64,000 nucleotides of DNA from an uncultured Clostridia bacterium (GTDB taxonomy: Bacteria; Bacillota; Clostridia; Peptostreptococcales; Anaerovoracaceae): NCBI GenBank assembly GCA_938045615.1, contig CALIBC010000178.1, positions 62,001 through 126,000 on the forward strand. The letters run 5' to 3'. Below the pieces are notes generated by a model. The model was given only the letters and a program-made list of their open reading frames with translations, had not been told where the DNA came from and did not search any database. A program made the position numbers and the translations under genes. Below, piece by piece: positions 1 through 7,316 of this stretch. Every line of letters starts with the position of its first letter. The first letter of the stretch is position 1.

Positions 1-290
1 CACGCATCCTATCACAAAATCAATTTCTCGAAATTGATTCGTGGGTACATATAATTCACACATATTAGATGGTCATATGCCCACAAAACGTTGATACGAT
101 TTAAAACATCGGTGAAACAACGGCATCGATGAGTTGACGAAGCGATGGGATAAGGACGCCAGAAAGGCGTTCTTATTTTATTTCCCGGCCTCTTGCATCA
201 GCCCGCTTTCGGCTTTATACTCAGGGGTTTGAGCTTTTATATGTGGAGGTCTCATTTTATCACTGCAGACTTCGGCTTCTATACCTGCGG
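1..290. other. Intergenic region left of rluD, no gene recognised
   Basis: I see no convincing coding region here. It holds a perfect palindrome at 18-39 (10-base arms around TC), an imperfect inverted repeat around 41-84 (GTGGG..CCCAC) and a plus-strand terminator-like hairpin at 152-183. The hairpin orientation suggests a plus-strand gene just outside the left edge may converge on rluD. Confidence 0.5.
152..183 (+). terminator. Rho-independent terminator-like hairpin
   Basis: Nine-base arms AAGGACGCC (152-160) and GGCGTTCTT (166-174) enclose the loop AGAAA and are followed on the plus strand by ATTTTATTT. The T-rich tail is on the plus strand, so it would stop transcription entering from the left. 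The minus-strand tail is not T-rich, so it is a poorer terminator for rluD. Confidence 0.55.
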
Positions 291-1217
291 TCAATTCACT
301 TTTTTTCTAAGTGTTTCAAGAACTTCGGCGAACTCGCCTCGTACCTCGCTGTGAAATTCCACATACTCACCGCTTGCGGGATGAACAAAACCCAATATGC
401 CGGCGTGAAGCAGTTGCCCGCTCACCGCAAAATCCCTCTTCTTCGAACCGTATATCGGATCTCCCACCAAAGGATGCTTGATGTACGCCATGTGCACCCT
501 TATCTGATGCGTGCGCCCCGTCTCAAGCCTACATTCGATAAAAGTGTACTCACCGAAGCGTTCTAAAACCTTATAATGAGTAACTGCATTTTTGGCGTTG
601 ATTCCCCCCACCTTTCTTTTCATCCTGTTTTTTTGATCTCTTCCGAGAGGTTTGTCGATCTTGCCGCAATCATCTTTCAGGTTGTCCCGAACCAAGGCAT
701 AGTACTTCCTGACTATGGTATGGTGGTATAGCTGTTTTGAAAGTGAAATATGTGCGTTGTCGTTTTTAGCCACCACCAGAAGCCCACTCGTATCCTTGTC
801 AATTCTGTGCACTATACCCGGTCTGACCACGCCGTTTATCGAGGACAGGCTGTCTCCGCAATGATACATGAGCGCATTGACGAGTGTACCGTCATGATTC
901 CCCACGGCAGGATGCACAACCATACCCACGGGCTTATCTATCACCAGAATATCATTGTCTTCAAATACTATGTTAAGAGGAATATCCTGCGCCTCTATGT
1001 CAAGTTCCCGTGGCTCGGGGATCGTAACCTCAACGACATCACCCTCAACTGCCTTATACTTCTTGGAATCCGTCTGCTCTCCGTTGATACTGACCGCACC
1101 TATATCAAAAAGTCCCTGTATGTGCGATCTGGATAAATCCACAATCAGTTCCGAAAGCACGGCATCCATTCTGCGTCCCGCAAATTCTTTGGTTATGCAA
1201 TAAGTGAACTTTTTGAT
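291..1217 (-). CDS. rluD: Ribosomal large subunit pseudouridine synthase, RluD/RluA family
   Basis: Converts specific uridines in rRNA to pseudouridine. An N-terminal S4 RNA-binding domain (SRSHIQ) precedes the catalytic domain with HRIDKDTSGLLV, whose first Asp is the family's nucleophile, and a GRTHQIR motif. The first in-frame ATG is at 1169, but it removes the first strand of the S4 domain: the upstream codons read FTYCITKEFAGRRMD, as expected for the family. Between the lspA stop (1233-1235) and 1169 there is no ATG, GTG or TTG. A Shine-Dalgarno AGGAAG (1224-1229) lies 6 nt before an in-frame ATC (1215-1217), so I place the start there. If that is wrong, the ATG at 1169 gives a 292-residue protein. 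Family assignment is firm; the start is inference. Confidence 0.9.
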   Translation of the reverse strand: MKKFTYCITKEFAGRRMDAVLSELIVDLSRSHIQGLFDIGAVSINGEQTDSKKYKAVEGDVVEVTIPEPRELDIEAQDIPLNIVFEDNDILVIDKPVGMVVHPAVGNHDGTLVNALMYHCGDSLSSINGVVRPGIVHRIDKDTSGLLVVAKNDNAHISLSKQLYHHTIVRKYYALVRDNLKDDCGKIDKPLGRDQKNRMKRKVGGINAKNAVTHYKVLERFGEYTFIECRLETGRTHQIRVHMAYIKHPLVGDPIYGSKKRDFAVSGQLLHAGILGFVHPASGEYVEFHSEVRGEFAEVLETLRKKVN

Positions 1218-1232
1218 TTTCCCCTTCCTTTC

Positions 1233-1688
1233 TCAGCTTTTTTGTCCGATACTTCTTCCGTCTCTGACTATGTTAAAAATCATAAGTATGCACCCGCAGG
1301 TTATGCTGATGTCGGCAAAATTAAAAACCGGTGAAAAAAAGGAAAATGAGAACATATCAGTCACATGCCCAAACAGCAACCTGTCTGTTAAATTTCCTAT
1401 TCCGCCCGCCACTATCAGTGTCAGTGCCCACTTGCTTGCGGGAGCCAAACTTTTACTCAAAACCAGAAATACAATTATACCGATGGAAACCGCCGCAGAA
1501 AATGCGGCAAGCGGATATGTGAATCCGGAAAGCATCCCCCATGCGCCTCCTTTATTTACAACATGGGTCACTTCAAACACATCTCCTATTATATCGATCG
1601 ATTTGCCGACGGAGAGATTTTCCCTTACCTCATGCTTGGTGACCTGATCCATCAATACAATCGCCACTGTCACAAAAAAATATCTCAT
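1233..1688 (-). CDS. lspA: Lipoprotein signal peptidase (signal peptidase II)
   Basis: Membrane aspartyl protease that removes the signal peptide from lipid-modified prolipoproteins. The 151-residue length is typical. Four hydrophobic segments are visible. Motifs include NKGGAWG near residue 45, GNLTDR near 99, VTD (Asp111) and FNFAD (Asp126); the last two match the catalytic Asp pair of the family. No convincing Shine-Dalgarno precedes the ATG; instead a GC-rich hairpin (1699-1721) sits 10 nt upstream, between divIVA and lspA. The TGA stop lies in the same frame as rluD, with only 15 nt to the rluD start proposed here. Confidence 0.95.
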   Translation of the reverse strand: MRYFFVTVAIVLMDQVTKHEVRENLSVGKSIDIIGDVFEVTHVVNKGGAWGMLSGFTYPLAAFSAAVSIGIIVFLVLSKSLAPASKWALTLIVAGGIGNLTDRLLFGHVTDMFSFSFFSPVFNFADISITCGCILMIFNIVRDGRSIGQKS

Positions 1689-1698
1689 AAACTACAAT

Positions 1699-1721
1699 AC
1701 GGGGCAATTCAATCGCCCCGT
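1699..1721 (-). promoter_or_regulatory. Hairpin between divIVA and lspA start
   Basis: Perfect 7-bp stem ACGGGGC/GCCCCGT with a 9-base AT-rich loop. It lies 7 nt after the divIVA stop and ends 10 nt before the lspA ATG, which has no recognisable ribosome binding site. There is no T-run on the minus strand, so it does not look like a simple terminator. It may affect lspA translation or mRNA processing (inference). Confidence 0.4.
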
Positions 1722-1728
1722 CCCCACA

Positions 1729-2595
1729 TTACTTTTTTTCGGATTCGGAAGAAACTCCCGGGATTTGTTCCATCTCTTCTTGTGTTATCACCACTGTTGT
1801 GGCCATATCATCCACACCCGATTTCGATTCCGACTTTGGCAAAACGATATCCGTGAGTGTGGGTCTTTGCTCATTTTGCTCTTTTTTCCCATTGCTCTTC
1901 TCATCGTTTGAATGCAAGCCGTCCAAGGTATTCTCCAGATCCGTGGAAATCTCGGCATCCGTGAATTTGGAAGAATTTACGGCATCCCGTTCATCAGGCG
2001 CTTTCGCCTGCGCACTTTCGCTTTTTTCCGGTTCGGAGAAAAGCCCCGCCTCCACGGCCGGATCAACAGGCTTCAGCATGCTTGGATCTTCCGCCTCCGG
2101 CACGCCTACCATGGATGCAGGATAGAAATCTTCTCGCAGATCGCTGAACCAATCCTCCGTTTCGTTTTCAAGTTTATTCAATTCTTCCGTGAGCATACTC
2201 TTATATTTGCTTTTAAAGCGAGCTATTCTCGACTTAAGTTCATCATGCTCGCTCGACAAAGAATTTGCGGCTTCCTTGGCCTCATCTACGAGTTTTCCCG
2301 CTTCTTCATTGGCATTCTTAATGATGATCTCGGCGCGCTTCTCCGCACTTTCCGATATGTCACTCATTAGAAGCCTTGCGCGTTCCAACGTCTTGAGCAT
2401 GGCGCTCGCTTTCTCCTTGCTCTCCGTAAGTTCCTTTTTCATGTCGGCAAGCATGATCTTTCTTCTCTCGTTCTCATTTATCAAGGATTCCATATCCAGC
2501 ATAATTTCATCGAGAAAGTCGTCCACCTCGGACTTCTTGTATCCCTTTATTCCGGATGAAAACACTTTTCTTTCAATATCTTTGGGTGTCAACAC
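1729..2595 (-). CDS. divIVA: DivIVA-family cell-pole/septum protein
   Basis: Coiled-coil protein that recognises curved membrane at septa and poles and organises division or envelope proteins. The N-terminus LTPKDIERKVFSSGIKGYK and the following VDDFLDEI are the DivIVA lipid-binding signature. Residues about 30-140 form a Glu/Lys/Ala-rich coiled coil. The C-terminal half is a low-complexity acidic, Ser/Pro-rich tail, longer than in Bacillus DivIVA. I choose GTG at 2593-2595 because GGAGAGGG sits 6 nt before it and the family begins at this LTP motif; an ATG at 2619 would add eight unsupported residues. It lies downstream of yggT and sepF, the usual division-gene order. Confidence 0.9.
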   Translation of the reverse strand: MLTPKDIERKVFSSGIKGYKKSEVDDFLDEIMLDMESLINENERRKIMLADMKKELTESKEKASAMLKTLERARLLMSDISESAEKRAEIIIKNANEEAGKLVDEAKEAANSLSSEHDELKSRIARFKSKYKSMLTEELNKLENETEDWFSDLREDFYPASMVGVPEAEDPSMLKPVDPAVEAGLFSEPEKSESAQAKAPDERDAVNSSKFTDAEISTDLENTLDGLHSNDEKSNGKKEQNEQRPTLTDIVLPKSESKSGVDDMATTVVITQEEMEQIPGVSSESEKK

Positions 2596-2672
2596 GATTA
2601 TCCCTCTCCACAAAATCACAGACCCGGGTGCCTGTAACGCAAAGTTTCGGCCACGGGCGTCAAAGTTTTCAT

Positions 2673-2966
2673 TTATACGATCATAAATCTGTATACCAGC
2701 ATGATCAAAATACGTTCCACTATCTGAATAAGGAAAAACGCCAGAAGCACGGAAAAGTCGAACATCCCGGTATTAAATCTCCTTAAGAGCATCCTGCACG
2801 GTACAACCACAGGCTCGGTCAGATCGACGCACAGTTTATATATCTTTGCCAAAGTGGGGTTCACATAAGGCGATCTTATAAACCAACTCAATATCGCCCT
2901 ACCTATCAGAAGATATATCAGTATCCTGCAAAACCACGTTATAGCGTTTATCAAAACGAATCCCAA
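2673..2966 (-). CDS. YggT-family integral membrane protein
   Basis: Small protein with two hydrophobic regions: residues about 1-25, and a second about 65-90 followed by a basic/hydrophobic end. The family is usually found between sepF and divIVA and is linked to division and envelope genes; its molecular role is not settled. I prefer TTG at 2964-2966 because TTGGAGGT (2973-2980) lies directly upstream and the hydrophobic domain begins there. The first in-frame ATG (3005) would overlap sepF by 35 nt. The start proposed here lies 4 nt after the sepF TAA, suggesting tight coupling. Confidence 0.85.
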   Translation of the reverse strand: MGFVLINAITWFCRILIYLLIGRAILSWFIRSPYVNPTLAKIYKLCVDLTEPVVVPCRMLLRRFNTGMFDFSVLLAFFLIQIVERILIMLVYRFMIV

Positions 2967-2970
2967 ACCA

Positions 2971-3519
2971 TTACCTCCAAGGACTTTCGGGCTTTTCTGT
3001 CCCATCGCCCGTAATAAACTGCGGGCTTGCCGGATCTTCCGTTATTCCGCCGGCTATATCGACATTGGCAGGCGCAAAAATAAATATGTTATTTGCAACC
3101 TTCTGCACATTTCCGTCAAGAGCATACGTCGCACCGCTCAGAAAATCAAAAATCTTTCTTGCGACTCCCACATCTGTCTTCTCCAGATTTACGATGATCG
3201 GTTTTTTACTCTTCAGACTGTCGACAAGCCTAGGGCACTCATCAAAAATCTTGGGTTCAAGCAAAACCAATTTAAAAGAATTGCTGCTTGTGATGGTAAA
3301 ACGCCTTTCCGGTTTTGACGAGGACGTCATCGCCTTGGATGCCGAAGTTGAATACTTCTCCGCAGGTCTTGCCGGCATATTCTTTTCGGCAATCGTTTCT
3401 TTCTTCGAACTCTGACCCGCAATTTTTCTTCTCTCCGCTTCCAATTCCTCTTCAGTTATTTCATCGTCATCCAGTTCCTCTATACCGATCATCTTCTTCA
3501 GTGAATCGCCAATGCCCAT
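2971..3519 (-). CDS. sepF: Cell division protein SepF
   Basis: Cytoplasmic FtsZ partner that bundles and anchors FtsZ polymers at the membrane. The N-terminal MGIGDSLKKMIG is the expected amphipathic membrane-targeting helix, followed by an acidic/basic linker to about residue 85. The conserved SepF domain is at about 90-165 (FKLVLLEPKIFDE, KPIIVNLEKTD, RKIFDFLSGATYALDG). ATG 3519 is preceded by AAAGGAAAGG at proper spacing and begins the membrane helix; an ATG at 3540 is upstream but less likely. It is followed at once by yggT. Confidence 0.93.
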   Translation of the reverse strand: MGIGDSLKKMIGIEELDDDEITEEELEAERRKIAGQSSKKETIAEKNMPARPAEKYSTSASKAMTSSSKPERRFTITSSNSFKLVLLEPKIFDECPRLVDSLKSKKPIIVNLEKTDVGVARKIFDFLSGATYALDGNVQKVANNIFIFAPANVDIAGGITEDPASPQFITGDGTEKPESPWR

Positions 3520-3595
3520 AATAGTAACCTTTCCTTTCATCCTTTTGCGCTTTTCTGCGCAACTCCATCATTCTTCTTGCGCTTTTCCGCGCGAA

Positions 3596-4300
3596 CTATT
3601 TTTCTTCTTTTCTGTAGTCTCTGTTGCCGAAAATCGCCGTCCCGACCCTTATCAGATTTGAGCCTTCCTCGACGGCCACCCTGAAATCATTTGTCATTCC
3701 CATTGAAAGGAAGGCAAAATCAACATTCTCGTCTTTGCTTGCCGAGTATTTGTCGTAAAGTTTTTTGACTGCGGCAAAATACGGCCTCGCATCGTCGGGG
3801 TTTTCCTCATAGGGAGCTATGCACATAAGCCCTCGTATTCGGACATTTGGGCACTCGGATACGATCCGGGATATCAAATCTTCCGTCTCATCGGTCGTAA
3901 CACCGAACTTTCGCTCGTCCAGTGCGGAATTGACCTGTATCAGTATATCCATGACAAGTCCGTGTTGCTGCGCCCTCTTGTTGATTTCTTTTGCAAGCTT
4001 GAGGCTGTCCACGGAATGGATCATGGAAACTTTGTCTATTATGTACTTGACCTTGTTGGTCTGCAGATGACCGATCAGATGCCACCTTACGGGTCTGACA
4101 TCATCGAATTTGTCCAGGATTTCCTGCACCTTGTTTTCACCTATGTCTGTGATGCCCGCATCTATCGCCTCATTTATCTCAGCCGGGCTATGCAGCTTCG
4201 TGACCGCAACGAGCAGAACGTCATTCTCTTTTCTTCCCGTTTTTTCTGCGGCCTGTGCCTTGATCCTGTTTATATGCTCAATGTTTGATTTGATCGACAT
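3596..4300 (-). CDS. yggS: PLP homeostasis protein, YggS/PROSC family
   Basis: Pyridoxal phosphate-binding alanine-racemase-fold protein that buffers cellular PLP; no catalytic activity is firmly established for the family. The full 234-residue length is present. LLVAVTKLHS near residue 30 carries the PLP-binding Lys, with GENKVQE, WHLIGHLQTNK and the late SMGMTNDFRVAVEEGS phosphate-binding motif all intact. It lies between the HlyD-like gene and sepF, as in many Clostridia. Confidence 0.95.
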   Translation of the reverse strand: MSIKSNIEHINRIKAQAAEKTGRKENDVLLVAVTKLHSPAEINEAIDAGITDIGENKVQEILDKFDDVRPVRWHLIGHLQTNKVKYIIDKVSMIHSVDSLKLAKEINKRAQQHGLVMDILIQVNSALDERKFGVTTDETEDLISRIVSECPNVRIRGLMCIAPYEENPDDARPYFAAVKKLYDKYSASKDENVDFAFLSMGMTNDFRVAVEEGSNLIRVGTAIFGNRDYRKEEK

Positions 4301-4306
4301 ACTTTA

Positions 4307-5278
4307 TCACGCTCTTTTCAATATCTCATCGTAGTTTTTCACGGTGTTGTAGACGTTCCCCTTTTCGTCGTAGAATATCGACCTTGTCACAATGGATTTT
4401 TCGTCATCCCCCGTTATTATCCGGATCGGTGTAAACTTATACTTGCCACTTCCCTGTTTGACGAAGACGCCCTTTTGACCGTTCTTTTCCGTTATGCTCG
4501 TGTTGTATATGATAAGTCCGCTTGCTTTGGACGTTATTATCTTGACTTTTGCGGTTCTTATGGTGCTGAAACCCTTGAAATAGTAATCGGATTCAAATAC
4601 CATCTTCATCTTGTTGCCTTCTGCACTCACGTTTTTGAGTGTGGCCTTTATTTCATACTTATCGTCTATGATCACGGAATACTTCTTTGAAACAGCGTAT
4701 CTGTCCTTGTGGTTTTTGGGAATATACGTCACCATGTACCAGCCTGATCTGTCAACAATCTTGAATACGGGGTCTCCCGCACTCACCGTGTCCCGCTTAA
4801 GTTGTATGGAAAGATCGTTGTCCAGCTTCTTGAAGTCGCTCAACTTCTTCTTCTCTATCTTTTCGGGTGCAAACGCCGCCTCATACCCGTCTGCAAAATA
4901 CGTTACTATGCCCTCCGAGTCTGATACAAAGCTACCCGTGCCGATGCCCGCTTTTCCGATATTGTTCCGTATATCCGCATACTCGGACTGCCCGCTTTTC
5001 TCCTCGCCTTTCTCTATGTTCAAAACTTTGGTTCCGCGTCTTATGAGCTTACCCTCACCTATGTACCTGTTTTCCGTACCGCTCACGCTCGAAAAATACA
5101 CTTTTTCGTTTCTTACGAAATAACTGTCTTCGCTGTCGGAGATCTCAAGACCGCCATATTCGGCAATATATGAGAATTTAAGCGCACCGGTGACTTTGGG
5201 TATTACATAAATAATTACATAAAGAGCGGCAAACAAGGCTAAGAACGCTATAACAGGTTTTTTCCTTAATTTTTCCAT
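4307..5278 (-). CDS. HlyD-like membrane protein in the sepF cluster
   Basis: A 323-residue protein with one N-terminal transmembrane segment (about 10-28) and a long extracytoplasmic part. The arrangement of short beta-rich segments (GSFVSDSEGIVTYFADGYE, SAGDPVFKIVDRSGWYM) resembles the lipoyl/barrel parts of HlyD-type periplasmic adaptors, and similar proteins sit next to yggS and sepF in Clostridia. No transporter gene is adjacent. I therefore infer a role in envelope or division rather than efflux. It overlaps no neighbour: the gap to trmD is 20 nt and to yggS 6 nt. Confidence 0.7.
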   Translation of the reverse strand: MEKLRKKPVIAFLALFAALYVIIYVIPKVTGALKFSYIAEYGGLEISDSEDSYFVRNEKVYFSSVSGTENRYIGEGKLIRRGTKVLNIEKGEEKSGQSEYADIRNNIGKAGIGTGSFVSDSEGIVTYFADGYEAAFAPEKIEKKKLSDFKKLDNDLSIQLKRDTVSAGDPVFKIVDRSGWYMVTYIPKNHKDRYAVSKKYSVIIDDKYEIKATLKNVSAEGNKMKMVFESDYYFKGFSTIRTAKVKIITSKASGLIIYNTSITEKNGQKGVFVKQGSGKYKFTPIRIITGDDEKSIVTRSIFYDEKGNVYNTVKNYDEILKRA

Positions 5279-5298
5279 AGAACCCTCTTTGCATCATT

Positions 5299-6036
5299 CT
5301 ACAACATTTTCAGTACTTTTTCCATTACTTTATGCTCATCTTTCCCCAAATCCACGTGATTCTTCACATACTCTTCAAAGAGATCGGGGCGTACCTTCCG
5401 TGTCAGTATAAGCGCCTGCTCAAATCGCCACAGATCGACTTTCCCGTGATCTCCGCTAAGCAGCACTTCCGGAGTTTTCATGCCTCTGTACTCCCTGGGT
5501 CGTGTATACTGTGGGAATTCCAGAAGTCCCGAGTATATAGATTCTTCCAGAGCACTGCCACTGCCCGAAAGCACCCCGGGCAGCAATCTTGACACGGCGT
5601 CTATGAGCACCATGGCGGGCAGTTCTCCTCCGGTCAATATATAATCGCCTATGGAGATCTCTTCAACGTCCCAAAAATCCAATATCCTCTGATCCACACC
5701 CTCATAGTGTCCGCACAGTATCACGATCTCTTTTTCGTCTTTCAATTCCATCAGTTTTTCAATCCCCAGCGCTTTTCCGCGCGGCGACATATATAATACT
5801 TTTTTCTCTCCGGCATTTACGCTTTCCATGGCGCCAAAAACCGGATCCGGCGCCATAACCATGCCCGGACCTCCGCCAAATGAATAGTCGTCCACACTCT
5901 TGTGCTTGTCGTTGCTATGATCTCTTATGTCAACGAAATTAAAACTTATGATTCCTTTTTCCACGGCTCTTCCGAGCATGCTTGTTGTGATAGGCGTGAA
6001 CATCCCGGGAAATAAAGTGAGTATGTCAAAATGCAT
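5299..6036 (-). CDS. trmD: tRNA (guanine-N1)-methyltransferase
   Basis: Methylates G37 at N1 next to the anticodon of a subset of tRNAs, using S-adenosylmethionine, to prevent +1 frameshifting. The 245-residue length is usual. The SPOUT knot signature is clear: ILCGHYEGVDQR, ISIGDYILTGGELPAM and the YTRPREYRG segment. ATG 6036 follows the rimM stop directly, with AGGGG upstream. The ribosomal gene rplS, which often follows trmD, is missing here; an HlyD-like gene follows instead. Confidence 0.97.
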   Translation of the reverse strand: MHFDILTLFPGMFTPITTSMLGRAVEKGIISFNFVDIRDHSNDKHKSVDDYSFGGGPGMVMAPDPVFGAMESVNAGEKKVLYMSPRGKALGIEKLMELKDEKEIVILCGHYEGVDQRILDFWDVEEISIGDYILTGGELPAMVLIDAVSRLLPGVLSGSGSALEESIYSGLLEFPQYTRPREYRGMKTPEVLLSGDHGKVDLWRFEQALILTRKVRPDLFEEYVKNHVDLGKDEHKVMEKVLKML

Positions 6037-6534
6037 TTATATCATCCCCTCGATCAGTTCAACATCCATCTTGCCACCCTCAACATCAATATATTTTATA
6101 AATTCTTTGACTGCCGGAATCATTGTACTGTCTCCGTTTATGAGAGTTACAACGTACAGATCTTGCGGTCTGTCCGTCAACACTTCTTTGATGATCCCTA
6201 TTTTTTCGCCGCAACAAAAAACTTCCATGCCTATCAGGTCGCGTACATAAAACTCGTCATCGGGCAGTTTTCTGAGGTCTTCTTCCATCATGTATATCTT
6301 TCTGCCGACTAATTTTTCGGCATCGTTTCTGGTATCACATCCGCGAAATTTCAGCATGGTCGTTCTGCCTCTGTGCTTCACTTCCTCAAGAACAAACTTG
6401 CCGTCGTCGAGAAATACATCCTCAAGCAGCTCAAATCCATCGGCAAAGCCTGAATAATTCTCTATTTTCACCTCTCCGAAGATTCCGAAGGGCTTAGTCA
6501 CTTTCCCCACTAAAATTTTATCATTTTTATTCAT
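6037..6534 (-). CDS. rimM: 16S rRNA maturation factor RimM
   Basis: Assists assembly of the 30S head around S19. The N-terminal RimM barrel (VGKVTKPFGIFGEVKIE) is followed by a PRC-type barrel (YVRDLIGMEVFC, PQDLYVVTLINGD, IPAVKEFIKYID). At 165 residues it is complete. ATG 6534 has GAGGAATGTGA upstream. It is preceded by an unusual 123-nt gap after khpA and followed directly by trmD. Confidence 0.96.
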   Translation of the reverse strand: MNKNDKILVGKVTKPFGIFGEVKIENYSGFADGFELLEDVFLDDGKFVLEEVKHRGRTTMLKFRGCDTRNDAEKLVGRKIYMMEEDLRKLPDDEFYVRDLIGMEVFCCGEKIGIIKEVLTDRPQDLYVVTLINGDSTMIPAVKEFIKYIDVEGGKMDVELIEGMI

Positions 6535-6657
6535 TCACATTCCTCGATATGCATGCTGCTATGGTGCCCAAAAAGCAATGCGACACATGGAAGCATGCCA
6601 AAACCGCAGGCGATCCATGTGCCATTGACACAGGTGAAGTGCATCTGCTCGCACACT
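6535..6657 (-). other. 123-nt spacer between khpA and rimM
   Basis: No coding region is seen. The spacer contains short inverted repeats, for example GAAGTG/CACTTC and overlapping CACATGG/CCATGTG elements, and could fold in the transcript. There is no T-run, so I do not call it a terminator. Confidence 0.35.
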
Positions 6658-6900
6658 TCACTCATCATCTTCAGAAACTATTTCCACTACTACCTTGCGG
6701 TTCTGCTTCATCGCCGCCGCTTTGACGACCGTTCTAAGCGCTCTTGCGATCCTGCCCTGCTTGCCGATCACTCTGCCCATGTCATCATCCGCCACGTGAA
6801 GCTGCAAAACAACTCCATCTTGGCCCTCCTTACGGGTTATATCAACCTTTTCAGGATGCTCTACCAGAGATTTTGCAATGGTTTCAACTAATTTAGTCAT
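6658..6900 (-). CDS. khpA: KH-domain RNA-binding protein KhpA
   Basis: Small single-KH-domain RNA-binding protein, 80 residues. The KH signature DDDMGRVIGKQGRIARALR contains the GxxG loop (GKQG). In Gram-positive bacteria KhpA works with KhpB/Jag to control division and envelope gene expression through mRNA binding. Its position between rpsP and rimM is the conserved one. The upstream gap to rpsP is 17 nt. Confidence 0.96.
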   Translation of the reverse strand: MTKLVETIAKSLVEHPEKVDITRKEGQDGVVLQLHVADDDMGRVIGKQGRIARALRTVVKAAAMKQNRKVVVEIVSEDDE

Positions 6901-6917
6901 TGCACACCGCCGCTTTC

Positions 6918-7160
6918 CTACTCAATAATTCCGGATTTTTTGAACAAATCTCTTACAACTTCGGTCGGCTGTGCTCCCTTTGAGAGCCAGTCTTTTGCCC
7001 TCTCATCGTTTATTTGGATGACGTTTGGTTCTGTCATCGGATTGAAATACCCGATTTCTTCAATGAACCTTCCGTCTCTTGGTGTGCGGGAATCCGCAAC
7101 AACCACTCTGTAAAAAGGTTTCTTGTGTGCACCCATTCTCTTTAATCTGATCTTTACCAT
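6918..7160 (-). CDS. rpsP: 30S ribosomal protein S16
   Basis: Primary binding protein of the 30S body. The sequence starts [20 protein letters not shown], which is diagnostic, and continues through [19 protein letters not shown] choose ATG 7160 because GGAGG (within 7166-7175) is correctly spaced before it and homologues begin at this MVKIRL. An upstream ATG at 7175 lies before the Shine-Dalgarno and would add five residues. It is 80 residues, typical length. Confidence 0.97.
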   Translation of the reverse strand: MVKIRLKRMGAHKKPFYRVVVADSRTPRDGRFIEEIGYFNPMTEPNVIQINDERAKDWLSKGAQPTEVVRDLFKKSGIIE

Positions 7161-7316
7161 TTTGATTTCCTCCATTAAATTTTAAATTTTTTTCTTTTAT
7201 TTGCAAGATCCTCCGGCGCACGTCCGCTTTCTTCCCAACGGGAGGTCAGAAAACGACACGCAAGGGATCGTATCAAATTGCTGTTTCATAAATCCTTTCA
7301 GGGCTTGCATTTACGG

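Noticed and set aside
1..290. Riboswitch or pyr-type attenuator
   Set aside because: I looked for c-di-GMP and PyrR-type consensus elements and found none; only generic hairpins.
1233..1235. Read-through of the lspA TGA into rluD as an LspA-RluD fusion
   Set aside because: The two are in the same frame, but a good Shine-Dalgarno directly before an ATC explains rluD expression more simply, and a membrane protease fused to an rRNA enzyme makes no sense.
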